Below are positions 1 to 5,174 of a stretch of DNA of 6,422 bases, piece after piece (the first letter of the stretch is position 1; every line of letters begins with the position of its first letter). The position numbers were made by a program, and so were the translations under genes. Where the stretch lies: assembly GCA_010027825.1 (NCBI GenBank), contig RGUK01000085.1, positions 1 to 6,422 on the forward strand, read 5' to 3'. The notes under the pieces were generated by a model. That model made no database searches. It was not told the origin of the DNA and worked only from the letters and a program-made list of their open reading frames with translations. The stretch is from a bacterium. GTDB lineage: Bacteria; Dependentiae; Babeliae; Babeliales; RVW-14.

Positions 1-13
1 GTTTTGTGTTCAT
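1..13 (-). CDS. 5' end of a further gene leaving the window (partial)
   Basis: An ATG at 11-13 on the minus strand opens a reading frame (Met-Asn-Thr-Lys) that runs off the left edge. A strong ribosome site, AAAAAGGA at 21-28, lies 7 bases upstream. The start is 42 bp after the stop of the 56-721 gene, with no terminator between, so the two are probably co-transcribed. The AAGGATT ribosome-site block matches those of the genes at 56-721 and 905-1591. By inference this could be another member of the same secreted family, but four codons cannot show that. Confidence 0.5.
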
Positions 14-55
14 GGGGAAATCCTTTTTGAGGAAATTTTGCTGAATAGGGTAGTC

Positions 56-721
56 CTAAAACTCCAGCGTTACTACGTGCATTGTTCCATCTGGCATCGG
101 CATTATAACAACTGGCACGGCGGTTATCGGTCTCTCCAGACGCTCCACCAGGTTCAGGTAGGGGTCGTCAGCAGTTTGTAGCAGTTTCACAACAGCCTCC
201 TCTTGAGACGCTTTTGTTAAGGCATCCCATGCGACGACCCGCGTTGCTTGGATCAGAAGGGGGAAAGCATTTCTTTCCCTTTCAAGGGGGTTTATCGCGC
301 GCTCACTCAGGTAAGTTGCTTCGTCTTCTAAAAAAGAGTCTGTATCAACAGAGCTCATCAGCTCTTTGGCTGTGTCCAGAAGCTCAAGCGATTGATCGCG
401 GTTTATCGCAGGAAGTTGCTTAAGCGCTGCAAACTTCTGCAGAGCATTGCGCCATGCCGTGAATGAGCTTCTTAGGTCAGCAAGCGTCGTTTCAGCATCA
501 TGATCAACAGTGGCAAGCAGGACGCGGGTGCTATTCAAGAGGTTGTTGAGCGCCATTTCAGGAGTGATTACTTCAGCCTCTTCTTCAGCGTCCACCGCAA
601 GGCCTGCAAAGGCTTCTTCAAGGCCCGTTGTGCGTGCGTCATCAGCGGCATGGAGGGCAGGTGCGGCCAGGATGAGGGCAAGGAAAAGAGGTAATCGCTT
701 CACATGCATGATTTTTATCAC
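56..721 (-). CDS. Exported protein of unknown function, secreted helical family member A
   Basis: I do not recognise this 221-residue protein. It has a clear Sec signal peptide: basic start with K3, K9 and R10, hydrophobic core about 11-20, and likely cleavage after LHA at residue 25. The mature chain is acidic (D/E-rich about 44-55) and predicted mostly helical. Around residues 87-100 it carries the pattern F-x-x-W-x-x-A-x-x-x-F seen in related form in three neighbours. Near the C-terminus is a hydrophobic PVVIMP stretch (203-208). The mature part has no cysteine. The start is a GTG at 719-721, chosen because AAAGGA at 727-732 lies 5 bases upstream; the ATG at 707-709 would sit 17 bases from that site. 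It has its own promoter (764-792) and is separated from the upstream gene by a terminator. The likely location is the periplasm or outer surface. The function is unknown. Confidence 0.85.
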   Translation of the reverse strand: MIKIMHVKRLPLFLALILAAPALHAADDARTTGLEEAFAGLAVDAEEEAEVITPEMALNNLLNSTRVLLATVDHDAETTLADLRSSFTAWRNALQKFAALKQLPAINRDQSLELLDTAKELMSSVDTDSFLEDEATYLSERAINPLERERNAFPLLIQATRVVAWDALTKASQEEAVVKLLQTADDPYLNLVERLERPITAVPVVIMPMPDGTMHVVTLEF

Positions 722-748
722 AACAATCCTTTCATAAATGAGTGCGGT

Positions 749-758
749 TTAAAAACGA
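749..758 (-). repeat. Leader block TCGTTTTTAA, copy 2 (shared with 1620-1629)
   Basis: This is the second copy of the 10-mer, starting 5 bases after the -10 box of the 56-721 promoter and so near the expected transcription start. Its match to the leader of the neighbouring paralogue suggests that the duplication included the regulatory region, or that both leaders share a functional element. Confidence 0.55.
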
Positions 759-763
759 GCAGG

Positions 764-792
764 ATGATAGCATTCTACCCAGTTGATAGCAA
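764..792 (-). promoter_or_regulatory. Sigma70-like promoter of the 56-721 gene
   Basis: On the minus strand a -35 box TTGCTA (787-792) and a -10 box TATCAT (764-769) are separated by exactly 17 bases. The -10 box is preceded by TG one base upstream, giving an extended -10 (TGCTATCAT). Transcription would start roughly at 756-758, leaving a leader of about 35 bases before the GTG start. The promoter lies downstream of the terminator of the previous gene, as expected for an independent unit. Confidence 0.6.
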
Positions 793-795
793 CTG
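780..795. promoter_or_regulatory. Inverted repeat over the -35 box, possible operator
   Basis: CAGTTG (780-785) and CAACTG (790-795) form a perfect 6-bp inverted repeat with a 4-base spacer. It completely covers the -35 box (787-792) of the promoter for the 56-721 gene. A regulator bound here could block or modulate RNA polymerase. A repeat this short can also occur by chance, so operator function is inference only. Confidence 0.3.
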
Positions 796-851
796 CAAGA
801 TTCTTGGGTTGACCGGGCCAAGCATCAATAGATGTACTTGGTAAATAAGAT

Positions 852-883
852 AAGGCGCTGCACCACCACTCAAGCAGCGCCTT
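852..883 (-). terminator. Rho-independent terminator after the 905-1591 gene
   Basis: GGCGCTGC (854-861) and GCAGCGCC (874-881) are perfectly complementary and extend by two A-T pairs to a 10-bp stem (852-861 with 874-883) around a 12-base loop. On the minus strand the stem is followed by TTATCTTATTT, an imperfect T-tract. It lies 21 bp past the stop of the 905-1591 gene. The plus side carries TTTATT, so weak bidirectional activity is possible, but no plus-strand gene reads into it. Together with the promoter at 764-792 it accounts for the 183-bp gap at 722-904. Confidence 0.8.
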
Positions 884-904
884 TATTGAACGGGCCTAAA
901 GGGA

Positions 905-1591
905 TCATTGAATAGAGCAACGGGAAGCGGAATTTCGCAAGTATTGATAAACAGCTCTTAGCACGGCTCCTAGTAGACTGCGGTTATCTAAATTCACCGA
1001 CAGCTTGAATGCGCGAGCAAACAGTGCGAACTGTTCCTCAGTAAAATTGTCTTTAAAGCTCCTGGTATTTATTCCGCCAGAGGCTTTGTAAAAGGCATCT
1101 ATCATGAGTGCAAAGATTGCTGCATTTAGGGCCAGGAAGGCTGCGTGTTTTTCGGCCAGGGCAACAATCGCTCTTTCGCCTTCTGTTGATCTGTCAAGTG
1201 TTTGCTGCATAACAGCCTGGATACGTTCCATGCTGTCCGTATCTTGAGTTATTTTCTCGCATTGTGGCTCATCATAGATTCTATTAAATATTGCTCTTGC
1301 TTTGCCCATAAGCTTAGCCGTTTCTCTTAGTTCAACATCCACTGCAATAGGCTTTGTGGTTGTTGCTGTAAAGACTTCCAAGGCATCTAAATATTGATTG
1401 AATGCTTGGGTCAGAAGAGGCGGCGTACTATTTGCAGAGAGCGCATCCAGCAGCCTGTTTGCTTGCGCAACAAGGGCTGCTGTGTTGTCCTTGGGGAGGA
1501 GTGGAGATGCATCATCAGCAGCATGCAGTGTTGGGAGGGCCGTGATAAAAGCAAACAAAAGGGAAAGACAGGGGGCGTGGCGGATGTTCAT
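905..1591 (-). CDS. Exported protein of unknown function, secreted helical family member B
   Basis: I do not recognise this 228-residue protein. It has a Sec signal peptide: R4, hydrophobic core about 7-19, likely cleavage after LHA at residue 24, with mature protein starting ADDA as in the 56-721 product. The mature chain is predicted almost entirely helical. Residues 64-74 (F-x-x-Y-x-x-A-x-x-x-F) align with F-x-x-W-x-x-A-x-x-x-F of the 56-721 protein, and the flanks also align loosely (a run of R-x-LL before it, a P-x-A segment after). A hydrophobic stretch at about 151-166 could be a buried helix or a weak membrane segment. The mature part has two cysteines (C111, C225), which could pair. 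ATG start with GAAGGA at 1600-1605, 8 bases away. A terminator follows it, and it lies 81 bp downstream of the amidase-like gene. It is probably a diverged tandem paralogue of the 56-721 gene. Confidence 0.85.
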   Translation of the reverse strand: MNIRHAPCLSLLFAFITALPTLHAADDASPLLPKDNTAALVAQANRLLDALSANSTPPLLTQAFNQYLDALEVFTATTTKPIAVDVELRETAKLMGKARAIFNRIYDEPQCEKITQDTDSMERIQAVMQQTLDRSTEGERAIVALAEKHAAFLALNAAIFALMIDAFYKASGGINTRSFKDNFTEEQFALFARAFKLSVNLDNRSLLGAVLRAVYQYLRNSASRCSIQ

Positions 1592-1619
1592 CGAAAAAAT
1601 CCTTCTTTAGATTAAAAGA

Positions 1620-1629
1620 TTAAAAACGA
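1620..1629 (-). repeat. Leader block TCGTTTTTAA, copy 1 (shared with 749-758)
   Basis: The minus-strand 10-mer TCGTTTTTAA lies 14 bases before the ribosome site of the 905-1591 gene. An identical copy at 749-758 lies 16 bases before the ribosome site of the 56-721 gene. It is preceded in both by an ATCATC-x-TG segment and followed by AAGGATT, so it belongs to a longer shared leader rather than standing alone. Confidence 0.55.
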
Positions 1630-1642
1630 TAAGAACAAGATG

Positions 1643-1651
1643 ATTATTGCA
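1643..1651 (-). promoter_or_regulatory. Possible extended -10 promoter of the 905-1591 gene
   Basis: On the minus strand TGCAATAAT (1643-1651) reads as an extended -10 with AATAAT matching five of six consensus bases. No convincing -35 box lies 16-18 bases upstream, so activity would rest on the TG extension. The downstream leader (ATCATC, then TCGTTTTTAA) resembles that of the 56-721 gene, which supports this being the matching promoter region. The gene could also be read from the amidase-like gene, because no terminator is visible between them. Confidence 0.35.
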
Positions 1652-1672
1652 CTAACTAGATACCACGTGCTT

Positions 1673-2326
1673 TTACCCGAAGCAAGCGAGAATTCCTTTT
1701 GATAAGGGTTCAATGAGGTCTTGCCATTGGTCGTCGCGGTGGAGGCCAACTTCGACACACAGTGCTGGCGCGGCTATGCCGTGCAAGTTTATGAGTGGTA
1801 AACCAATTACCTTTGGTCCTATCAACCAACTCTGCAAAGAAGAGAGCTGATGAAGTATGGTAGCGCCATACTGCTTACTTTGCCCGACAAAGTGGCGATG
1901 TGCTTGGTCAATCGAAACAAAGCAGGGTGTTTCTTTGGGTTGTTTTGCATTATCCAGTATGCTGTCGATCATCATATAATAAAGAGTGACGCGCGGCTTT
2001 TCGCTGGTCTCTTTGTAAAATTGGAGCGAGATAAAGAGCGCTGCGTTGCTGCGATTAGCAAAAGAAGCATTCTGTAGCGGAACAATTTCTTCTCCCGGTG
2101 CGCGCGTGAGCAGAACGCGGATGTCATCATGCTGCTCGAGGTTGCGTTTGAGCGCCTGAGCACACTTAAATGTTTCTGCTCGTTCGTAACCGTGATGCAG
2201 CTGTCTTCCTGGCTGTTTTGCATGACCAGCAGGATCGATCATGATAGTTTTGATGCGCGCAGCAGTGTATACTGGCGCACAGAAGGCCCAGGAAATGACG
2301 ACCGTGAAAGCAACAACAAAGTTCAT
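1673..2326 (-). CDS. Exported N-acetylmuramoyl-L-alanine amidase-like protein (Amidase_3 type), probably degenerate
   Basis: This 217-residue protein resembles zinc-dependent Amidase_3 enzymes, which cut the bond between muramic acid and the stem peptide of peptidoglycan in the periplasm. Visible landmarks in order: a signal peptide or anchor (about 1-22); IDPAGH with H35, matching the family's DPGHGG; GYE with E48, matching the second zinc ligand; LLTR (72-75); a FAN...ALFISL block (89-101); and CVEVG with E192, matching the catalytic glutamate near the C-terminus. In the family the FIS block continues to a histidine that is the third zinc ligand. Here that position is Q102, and DPGHGG is altered. 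The protein may therefore be weakly active, inactive or a binding protein. The ATG at 2324-2326 is chosen because it opens a signal peptide. The ribosome site there is weak. The frame stays open upstream to 2599, but that would run antisense into the permease gene. It is transcribed divergently from the permease, with 103 bp between starts. Confidence 0.75.
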   Translation of the reverse strand: MNFVVAFTVVISWAFCAPVYTAARIKTIMIDPAGHAKQPGRQLHHGYERAETFKCAQALKRNLEQHDDIRVLLTRAPGEEIVPLQNASFANRSNAALFISLQFYKETSEKPRVTLYYMMIDSILDNAKQPKETPCFVSIDQAHRHFVGQSKQYGATILHQLSSLQSWLIGPKVIGLPLINLHGIAAPALCVEVGLHRDDQWQDLIEPLSKGILACFG

Positions 2327-2415
2327 GGTTGGCAACAAGGCAAATGGAACGTATTCTTCAACACACTTTTCTCCGCCAGCATACCATAGTAAGCTTAAGT
2401 ATGCAGATTTTTTCG

Positions 2416-2423
2416 TAGGGGGG
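2416..2423 (+). promoter_or_regulatory. Ribosome binding site deciding the permease start
   Basis: A G-rich site TAGGGGGG lies 6 bases before the ATG at 2430-2432. It is the only good ribosome site near the open reading frame, which extends upstream to an ATG at 2241. It selects 2430 as the start and keeps the permease clear of the divergent amidase-like gene. Confidence 0.6.
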
Positions 2424-2429
2424 ACAAAA

Positions 2430-3233
2430 ATGCATAAGCCAACATCCGCATTCGTAGAAAATGTACGCATATTTATTGAATTACTGCGTCGTGACTTGAT
2501 TATTATTCGGCGAGAATTTTTTGGCGATTTGATCAATGCTATCACCTGGCCGCTTGCCAACGCAATCACGTTCGGCTTAGTGTTGCCATCGTTTGGCATG
2601 GATCGCGCCTATGGTAGTTTTCTGCTCATCGGCGCGCTAGCAACAACTTTTTTCTATCTTTCCGTAAGCCTTGCGGAAGATTTAGTCAATGATTTTTGCG
2701 GTCTGCGGAGCATCGATTTTTTGGTGATTCTGCCTGCCTCGCGCTACTGGCTTATTCTAGTGCAGCGTGTGTGCTCCTTTGCGGTGCATGCCACCGTAGT
2801 GTCGGTGCCGCTGATACCAATCGGCAAGCTCCTGCTGGGAGATCGCATGGATCTTTCCCACTTTTCGACGATCAAATTTATGCTGATCATGCTCCTTTCA
2901 GCCATGTTTTACGGCTTTTTTGCGCTGTGGCTTGCTTCGTGGATTCCTAACAGCCGCCATTTCATGAGCGTCTGGCGGCGCGTTTACACGCCCTCACAGC
3001 TCTTGGGTTGCTATTGGTTTTCGTTTGCCATGGCGTATGAGGTGTTTGGGTTCAAAGCCTACATTACGCTCCTTAACCCCCTTACCTACATGTGTGAAGG
3101 GGTGCGCAGTGCGGTACTGGGTGGAGAGAAGTATCTTAATTTTTGGCTGGTCTTAGGACTTCTAGCCGTATACACGGGCCTTTTTGGGATCTATGCAATG
3201 CGCAAGCTCAAGCGGCGCCTCGATCTGCTGTGA
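2430..3233 (+). CDS. ABC-2 type transporter permease subunit
   Basis: This 267-residue polytopic membrane protein belongs to the ABC2_membrane (ABC-2) exporter permeases, which pair with a separate ATPase to move polysaccharides, drugs or lipids out of the cytoplasm. About six membrane segments are visible (near 35-54, 62-82, 106-128, 147-171, 188-206 and 237-256). The first is preceded by the usual amphipathic stretch with basic residues RRD and RRE. The NPLTYMCEGVR block (216-226) before the last segment is the typical family signature, and the tail is short and basic (MRKLKRRLDLL). Length matches the family. It is the only plus-strand gene here, and no ATPase gene lies beside it, so the partner must be elsewhere and the substrate cannot be named. 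Its last 26 bp overlap the 3' end of the convergent gene at 3208-3807. I saw no convincing promoter in the 103-bp divergent region. Confidence 0.9.
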   Translation: MHKPTSAFVENVRIFIELLRRDLIIIRREFFGDLINAITWPLANAITFGLVLPSFGMDRAYGSFLLIGALATTFFYLSVSLAEDLVNDFCGLRSIDFLVILPASRYWLILVQRVCSFAVHATVVSVPLIPIGKLLLGDRMDLSHFSTIKFMLIMLLSAMFYGFFALWLASWIPNSRHFMSVWRRVYTPSQLLGCYWFSFAMAYEVFGFKAYITLLNPLTYMCEGVRSAVLGGEKYLNFWLVLGLLAVYTGLFGIYAMRKLKRRLDLL

Positions 3234-3807
3234 CAAATGCGTAGAGACGCTTGGTCTGAGCATTGGTCCTATCAATAGCTGCATTCAGTGCACGGTGTAT
3301 AGCATCGCTGCAGTACACAGGTTTAGAAGGGACAATGACTACAGGGAAAACCTCTATGATTGCAAGCGCGCTAGCGGCCAAGGTGAGTTTGATGCTTTCG
3401 CGCGAAGCAAGCAGGATTTCCCACCGGCGCACCTTCCACAGATCAGGCCGCTTAGTTTTGAGCAGGTCGCAACTGACAGCGGTCAAGCTCTTCATCAACT
3501 GAGCAAGGCGCTGGGGTAGGGGGCTTTCAGAAGCCGTTTCCACACAGAGGATCTGGTCGACGGCAGTGCTCCAACTGGCCAGTTGACCGGTCGTATAAAA
3601 AACCTCGTTAGCGGGATCACCGATCGGGCTTTGATCAAAGGGACACGCGCTCACCTTCAGCCAGGTAGCGATAGATTGCAAGGTGTATGTAGCGCTTTGC
3701 AGTTGACTATTTTCTTCGGTATGCGTGCTCGCCGCGCTGAGTGTTAACCACGGAAGCAATAGAAAAGAAAATATAGCTGTTAGCGCGAAGCAGTTTTTAC
3801 TTATCAT
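3208..3807 (-). CDS. Exported protein of unknown function, secreted helical family member C
   Basis: I do not recognise this 199-residue protein. It has a signal peptide (K4, hydrophobic core about 7-22, likely cleavage near residue 25-26 after LSA or SAA). The mature part is predicted helical with four cysteines (C55, C88, C113, C166), an even number that allows two disulfides outside the cytoplasm. Residues 77-87 (L-x-x-W-x-x-A-x-x-x-L) match the loose pattern of the other exported proteins here and are followed by LAQLMKSL. A C-terminal FPVVIVP stretch (154-160) resembles PVVIMP in the 56-721 product. It starts 24 bp after the stop of the 3832-4389 gene, with a weak ribosome site, so it is most likely its operon partner. 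The 3' end overlaps the convergent permease gene by 26 bp, which leaves no room for an intergenic terminator. Confidence 0.8.
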   Translation of the reverse strand: MISKNCFALTAIFSFLLLPWLTLSAASTHTEENSQLQSATYTLQSIATWLKVSACPFDQSPIGDPANEVFYTTGQLASWSTAVDQILCVETASESPLPQRLAQLMKSLTAVSCDLLKTKRPDLWKVRRWEILLASRESIKLTLAASALAIIEVFPVVIVPSKPVYCSDAIHRALNAAIDRTNAQTKRLYAFVTADRGAA

Positions 3808-3831
3808 CGCTTACACTCAGGCTAAGGCTTT

Positions 3832-4389
3832 TTAGGATGCAGGATAATCACGCTCATGCAAATCAGTCCCCATGAGAGGGATCAAGGCCAACGCGGCTTT
3901 CAATACGTCTTTGACGGTAAAGTCTTTACCCCCTCTTCGTGAAGGCGCTGCAAGTGGTTGATTATGTTGGTCACAGCTGGTGGTTGCATTCCTAAGCGTG
4001 AGAAGAGTTTCTGCTAAGCGTTCATCAGACGTTGTGTGGACAGGTTTAGGTGATTCTGGCAGCATGGATGACCCTTGAGTAGGTTTCGGGGTTAGGCTTT
4101 CGAGCAACTCCGTCATGCGTTCTTTGCATAGATCAAGGTCATCGCACCGCAATTCTTCTTTTAACAAGCTCTCACAGGCATTTTGCCAGCGTGACATCCA
4201 GGTCGCAACAGTTGCTTTGTTGGGTCTCTCACTTTGGTTTGCCAAAATCTCTTTGTGTAAGGCTTGTAATTCTAACAAAACAGCACCCATTTCGGGTACC
4301 GCAGTCCTTGCAGCAAGCACATCAGCTGCTTGCGCACTATTACCTAAGAAATAGAGAGTAGCCACAATAGCAACCAGAAAGCGTTTCAT
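3832..4389 (-). CDS. Exported protein of unknown function, secreted helical family member D
   Basis: I do not recognise this 185-residue protein. It has a compact signal peptide (K2, R3, core about 4-16, cleavage after AQA at residue 21). The mature part is helical with four cysteines (C72, C82, C88, C139). Residues 64-75 contain W-x-x-x-W-x-x-A-x-x-x-L, similar to the exported neighbours, followed by a helix ending in LLESL. A Pro/Ser-rich linker (about 101-118) divides the protein in two. The C-terminal part has a basic patch (RRGGK, 151-155) and a hydrophobic helix (about 162-173). The ATG at 4387-4389 is chosen over an in-frame ATG at 4506: it opens a signal peptide, has a GGGGA ribosome site 6 bases upstream, and a good promoter (4434-4462) would start transcription downstream of 4506. 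First gene of a probable two-gene operon with 3208-3807. Confidence 0.8.
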   Translation of the reverse strand: MKRFLVAIVATLYFLGNSAQAADVLAARTAVPEMGAVLLELQALHKEILANQSERPNKATVATWMSRWQNACESLLKEELRCDDLDLCKERMTELLESLTPKPTQGSSMLPESPKPVHTTSDERLAETLLTLRNATTSCDQHNQPLAAPSRRGGKDFTVKDVLKAALALIPLMGTDLHERDYPAS

Positions 4390-4433
4390 ACGGGTCCCCG
4401 CAAATTTGATGGTCGGACTAATGAACGCCGGCC

Positions 4434-4462
4434 ATTCTAGTACGCCATTGCTTTCCTGTAAA
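4434..4462 (-). promoter_or_regulatory. Sigma70-like promoter of the 3832-4389 gene
   Basis: On the minus strand a -35 box TTTACA (4457-4462, five of six consensus bases) is spaced 17 bases from a -10 box TAGAAT (4434-4439, five of six). The expected transcription start is near 4427, giving a leader of about 38 bases before the ATG at 4389. It lies in the 110-bp gap after cdsA, so the two small exported proteins can be expressed independently of truA-cdsA. It is the best promoter match in the window. Confidence 0.7.
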
Positions 4463-4499
4463 GAATTGGATGGGTGTACGCTGCAGGCTGCAGGACGAT

Positions 4500-5174
4500 C
4501 TACCACAACGTCAATAGTAGTATTGCTAAGCCAACAAACAGTACCCCGTCAAAGCGATCAAGTACGCCACCGTGTCCAGGTAGCAGCGTCCCAGCATCCT
4601 TTAGCCCTTCCTTGCGCTTGAGTAGGGACAAAAAGAATCCGCCTAGGAAGGAAACCGTGGTCATTGCTAGAGCGAATACTGTCAGCAGCACTTTGTTTGT
4701 AGCAAATGCAGCGTGGCTGAAGAGAATGATGCGAGGCAGTATGAACCAGCAAAGGGCAAGGGTGGCTGCAAAGCTGCCACCAAAACCTTCCCATGATTTG
4801 CCAGGACTGATGGTAGGGCACATTTTGTGGCGTCCCATCAGCTTACCGATTATGTACCCGCTCGTATCTGCACCCCAGGCAATCAAGAATGGGAGCAGAG
4901 GCAGGTAAAAATCAATGTGGTAGTAGTGATGCGTTAGCCACATGAGGGTGGCAAAAGGAAGTGTTGGATACAGCAGGCTGAAAAGCATCCGAGAGGGTCT
5001 ATGAAGATCCACCAAGCGTGGCCATTCGTAGCACATGGTAATCACATAGAGCACCAGCAATGCGCAAATAAAAAGAAAGGAAGAATGAAGGTAGGCGCCG
5101 CCAAAGCTGATCACCAGAAGGGCTCCGGTAAGGGCACGTTTAATCAGCTCACTCAGCTGTTGATTTGGGATCAT
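4500..5174 (-). CDS. cdsA: Phosphatidate cytidylyltransferase (CDP-diacylglycerol synthase)
   Basis: CdsA makes CDP-diacylglycerol from phosphatidic acid and CTP at the inner membrane, the branch point to all major phospholipids. The 224-residue protein is strongly hydrophobic with several membrane segments. At 183-209 it carries the complete family signature: S183-x-x-K-R, then K192-D193, P199-x-H201-G-G, and D206-R-x-D209. Upstream, residues 99-112 (AWGADTSGYIIGKL) and 123-130 (SPGKSWEG) match conserved family blocks around the active site. Length is somewhat below the roughly 265-285 common in the family; the shortening is at the N-terminus, where fewer membrane helices are present. The start at 5174 overlaps the end of truA by 26 bp and has no clear ribosome site, so translation is probably coupled to truA. 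No terminator is seen after its stop, though a separate promoter follows. Confidence 0.95.
   Translation of the reverse strand: MIPNQQLSELIKRALTGALLVISFGGAYLHSSFLFICALLVLYVITMCYEWPRLVDLHRPSRMLFSLLYPTLPFATLMWLTHHYYHIDFYLPLLPFLIAWGADTSGYIIGKLMGRHKMCPTISPGKSWEGFGGSFAATLALCWFILPRIILFSHAAFATNKVLLTVFALAMTTVSFLGGFFLSLLKRKEGLKDAGTLLPGHGGVLDRFDGVLFVGLAILLLTLW

Noticed and set aside
2005..2326. Lipoprotein signal in the amidase-like protein (cysteine at residue 16)
   Set aside because: The residues before the cysteine (W-A-F) do not fit a lipobox, which needs a small residue directly before the cysteine.
2241..2429. Upstream extension of the permease frame to an ATG at 2241
   Set aside because: It overlaps the start of the divergent amidase-like gene, adds a non-family N-terminus, and the strong G-rich ribosome site sits just before 2430.
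2327..2599. Upstream extension of the amidase-like frame to an ATG at 2599
   Set aside because: The extra 91 residues look unlike any domain, run antisense through the first 170 bp of the permease gene, and would bury the signal peptide that begins at the 2326 ATG.
4486..4499. CTGCAG-G-CTGCAG near-palindrome after the cdsA stop as a terminator
   Set aside because: The single-base spacer cannot form a hairpin loop of the full repeat and there is no T-tract. It is better read as a short direct repeat.
4390..4506. Upstream extension of the 3832-4389 gene to an ATG at 4506
   Set aside because: The promoter at 4434-4462 would start RNA downstream of this ATG, and the extension would place 39 residues before an obvious signal peptide.
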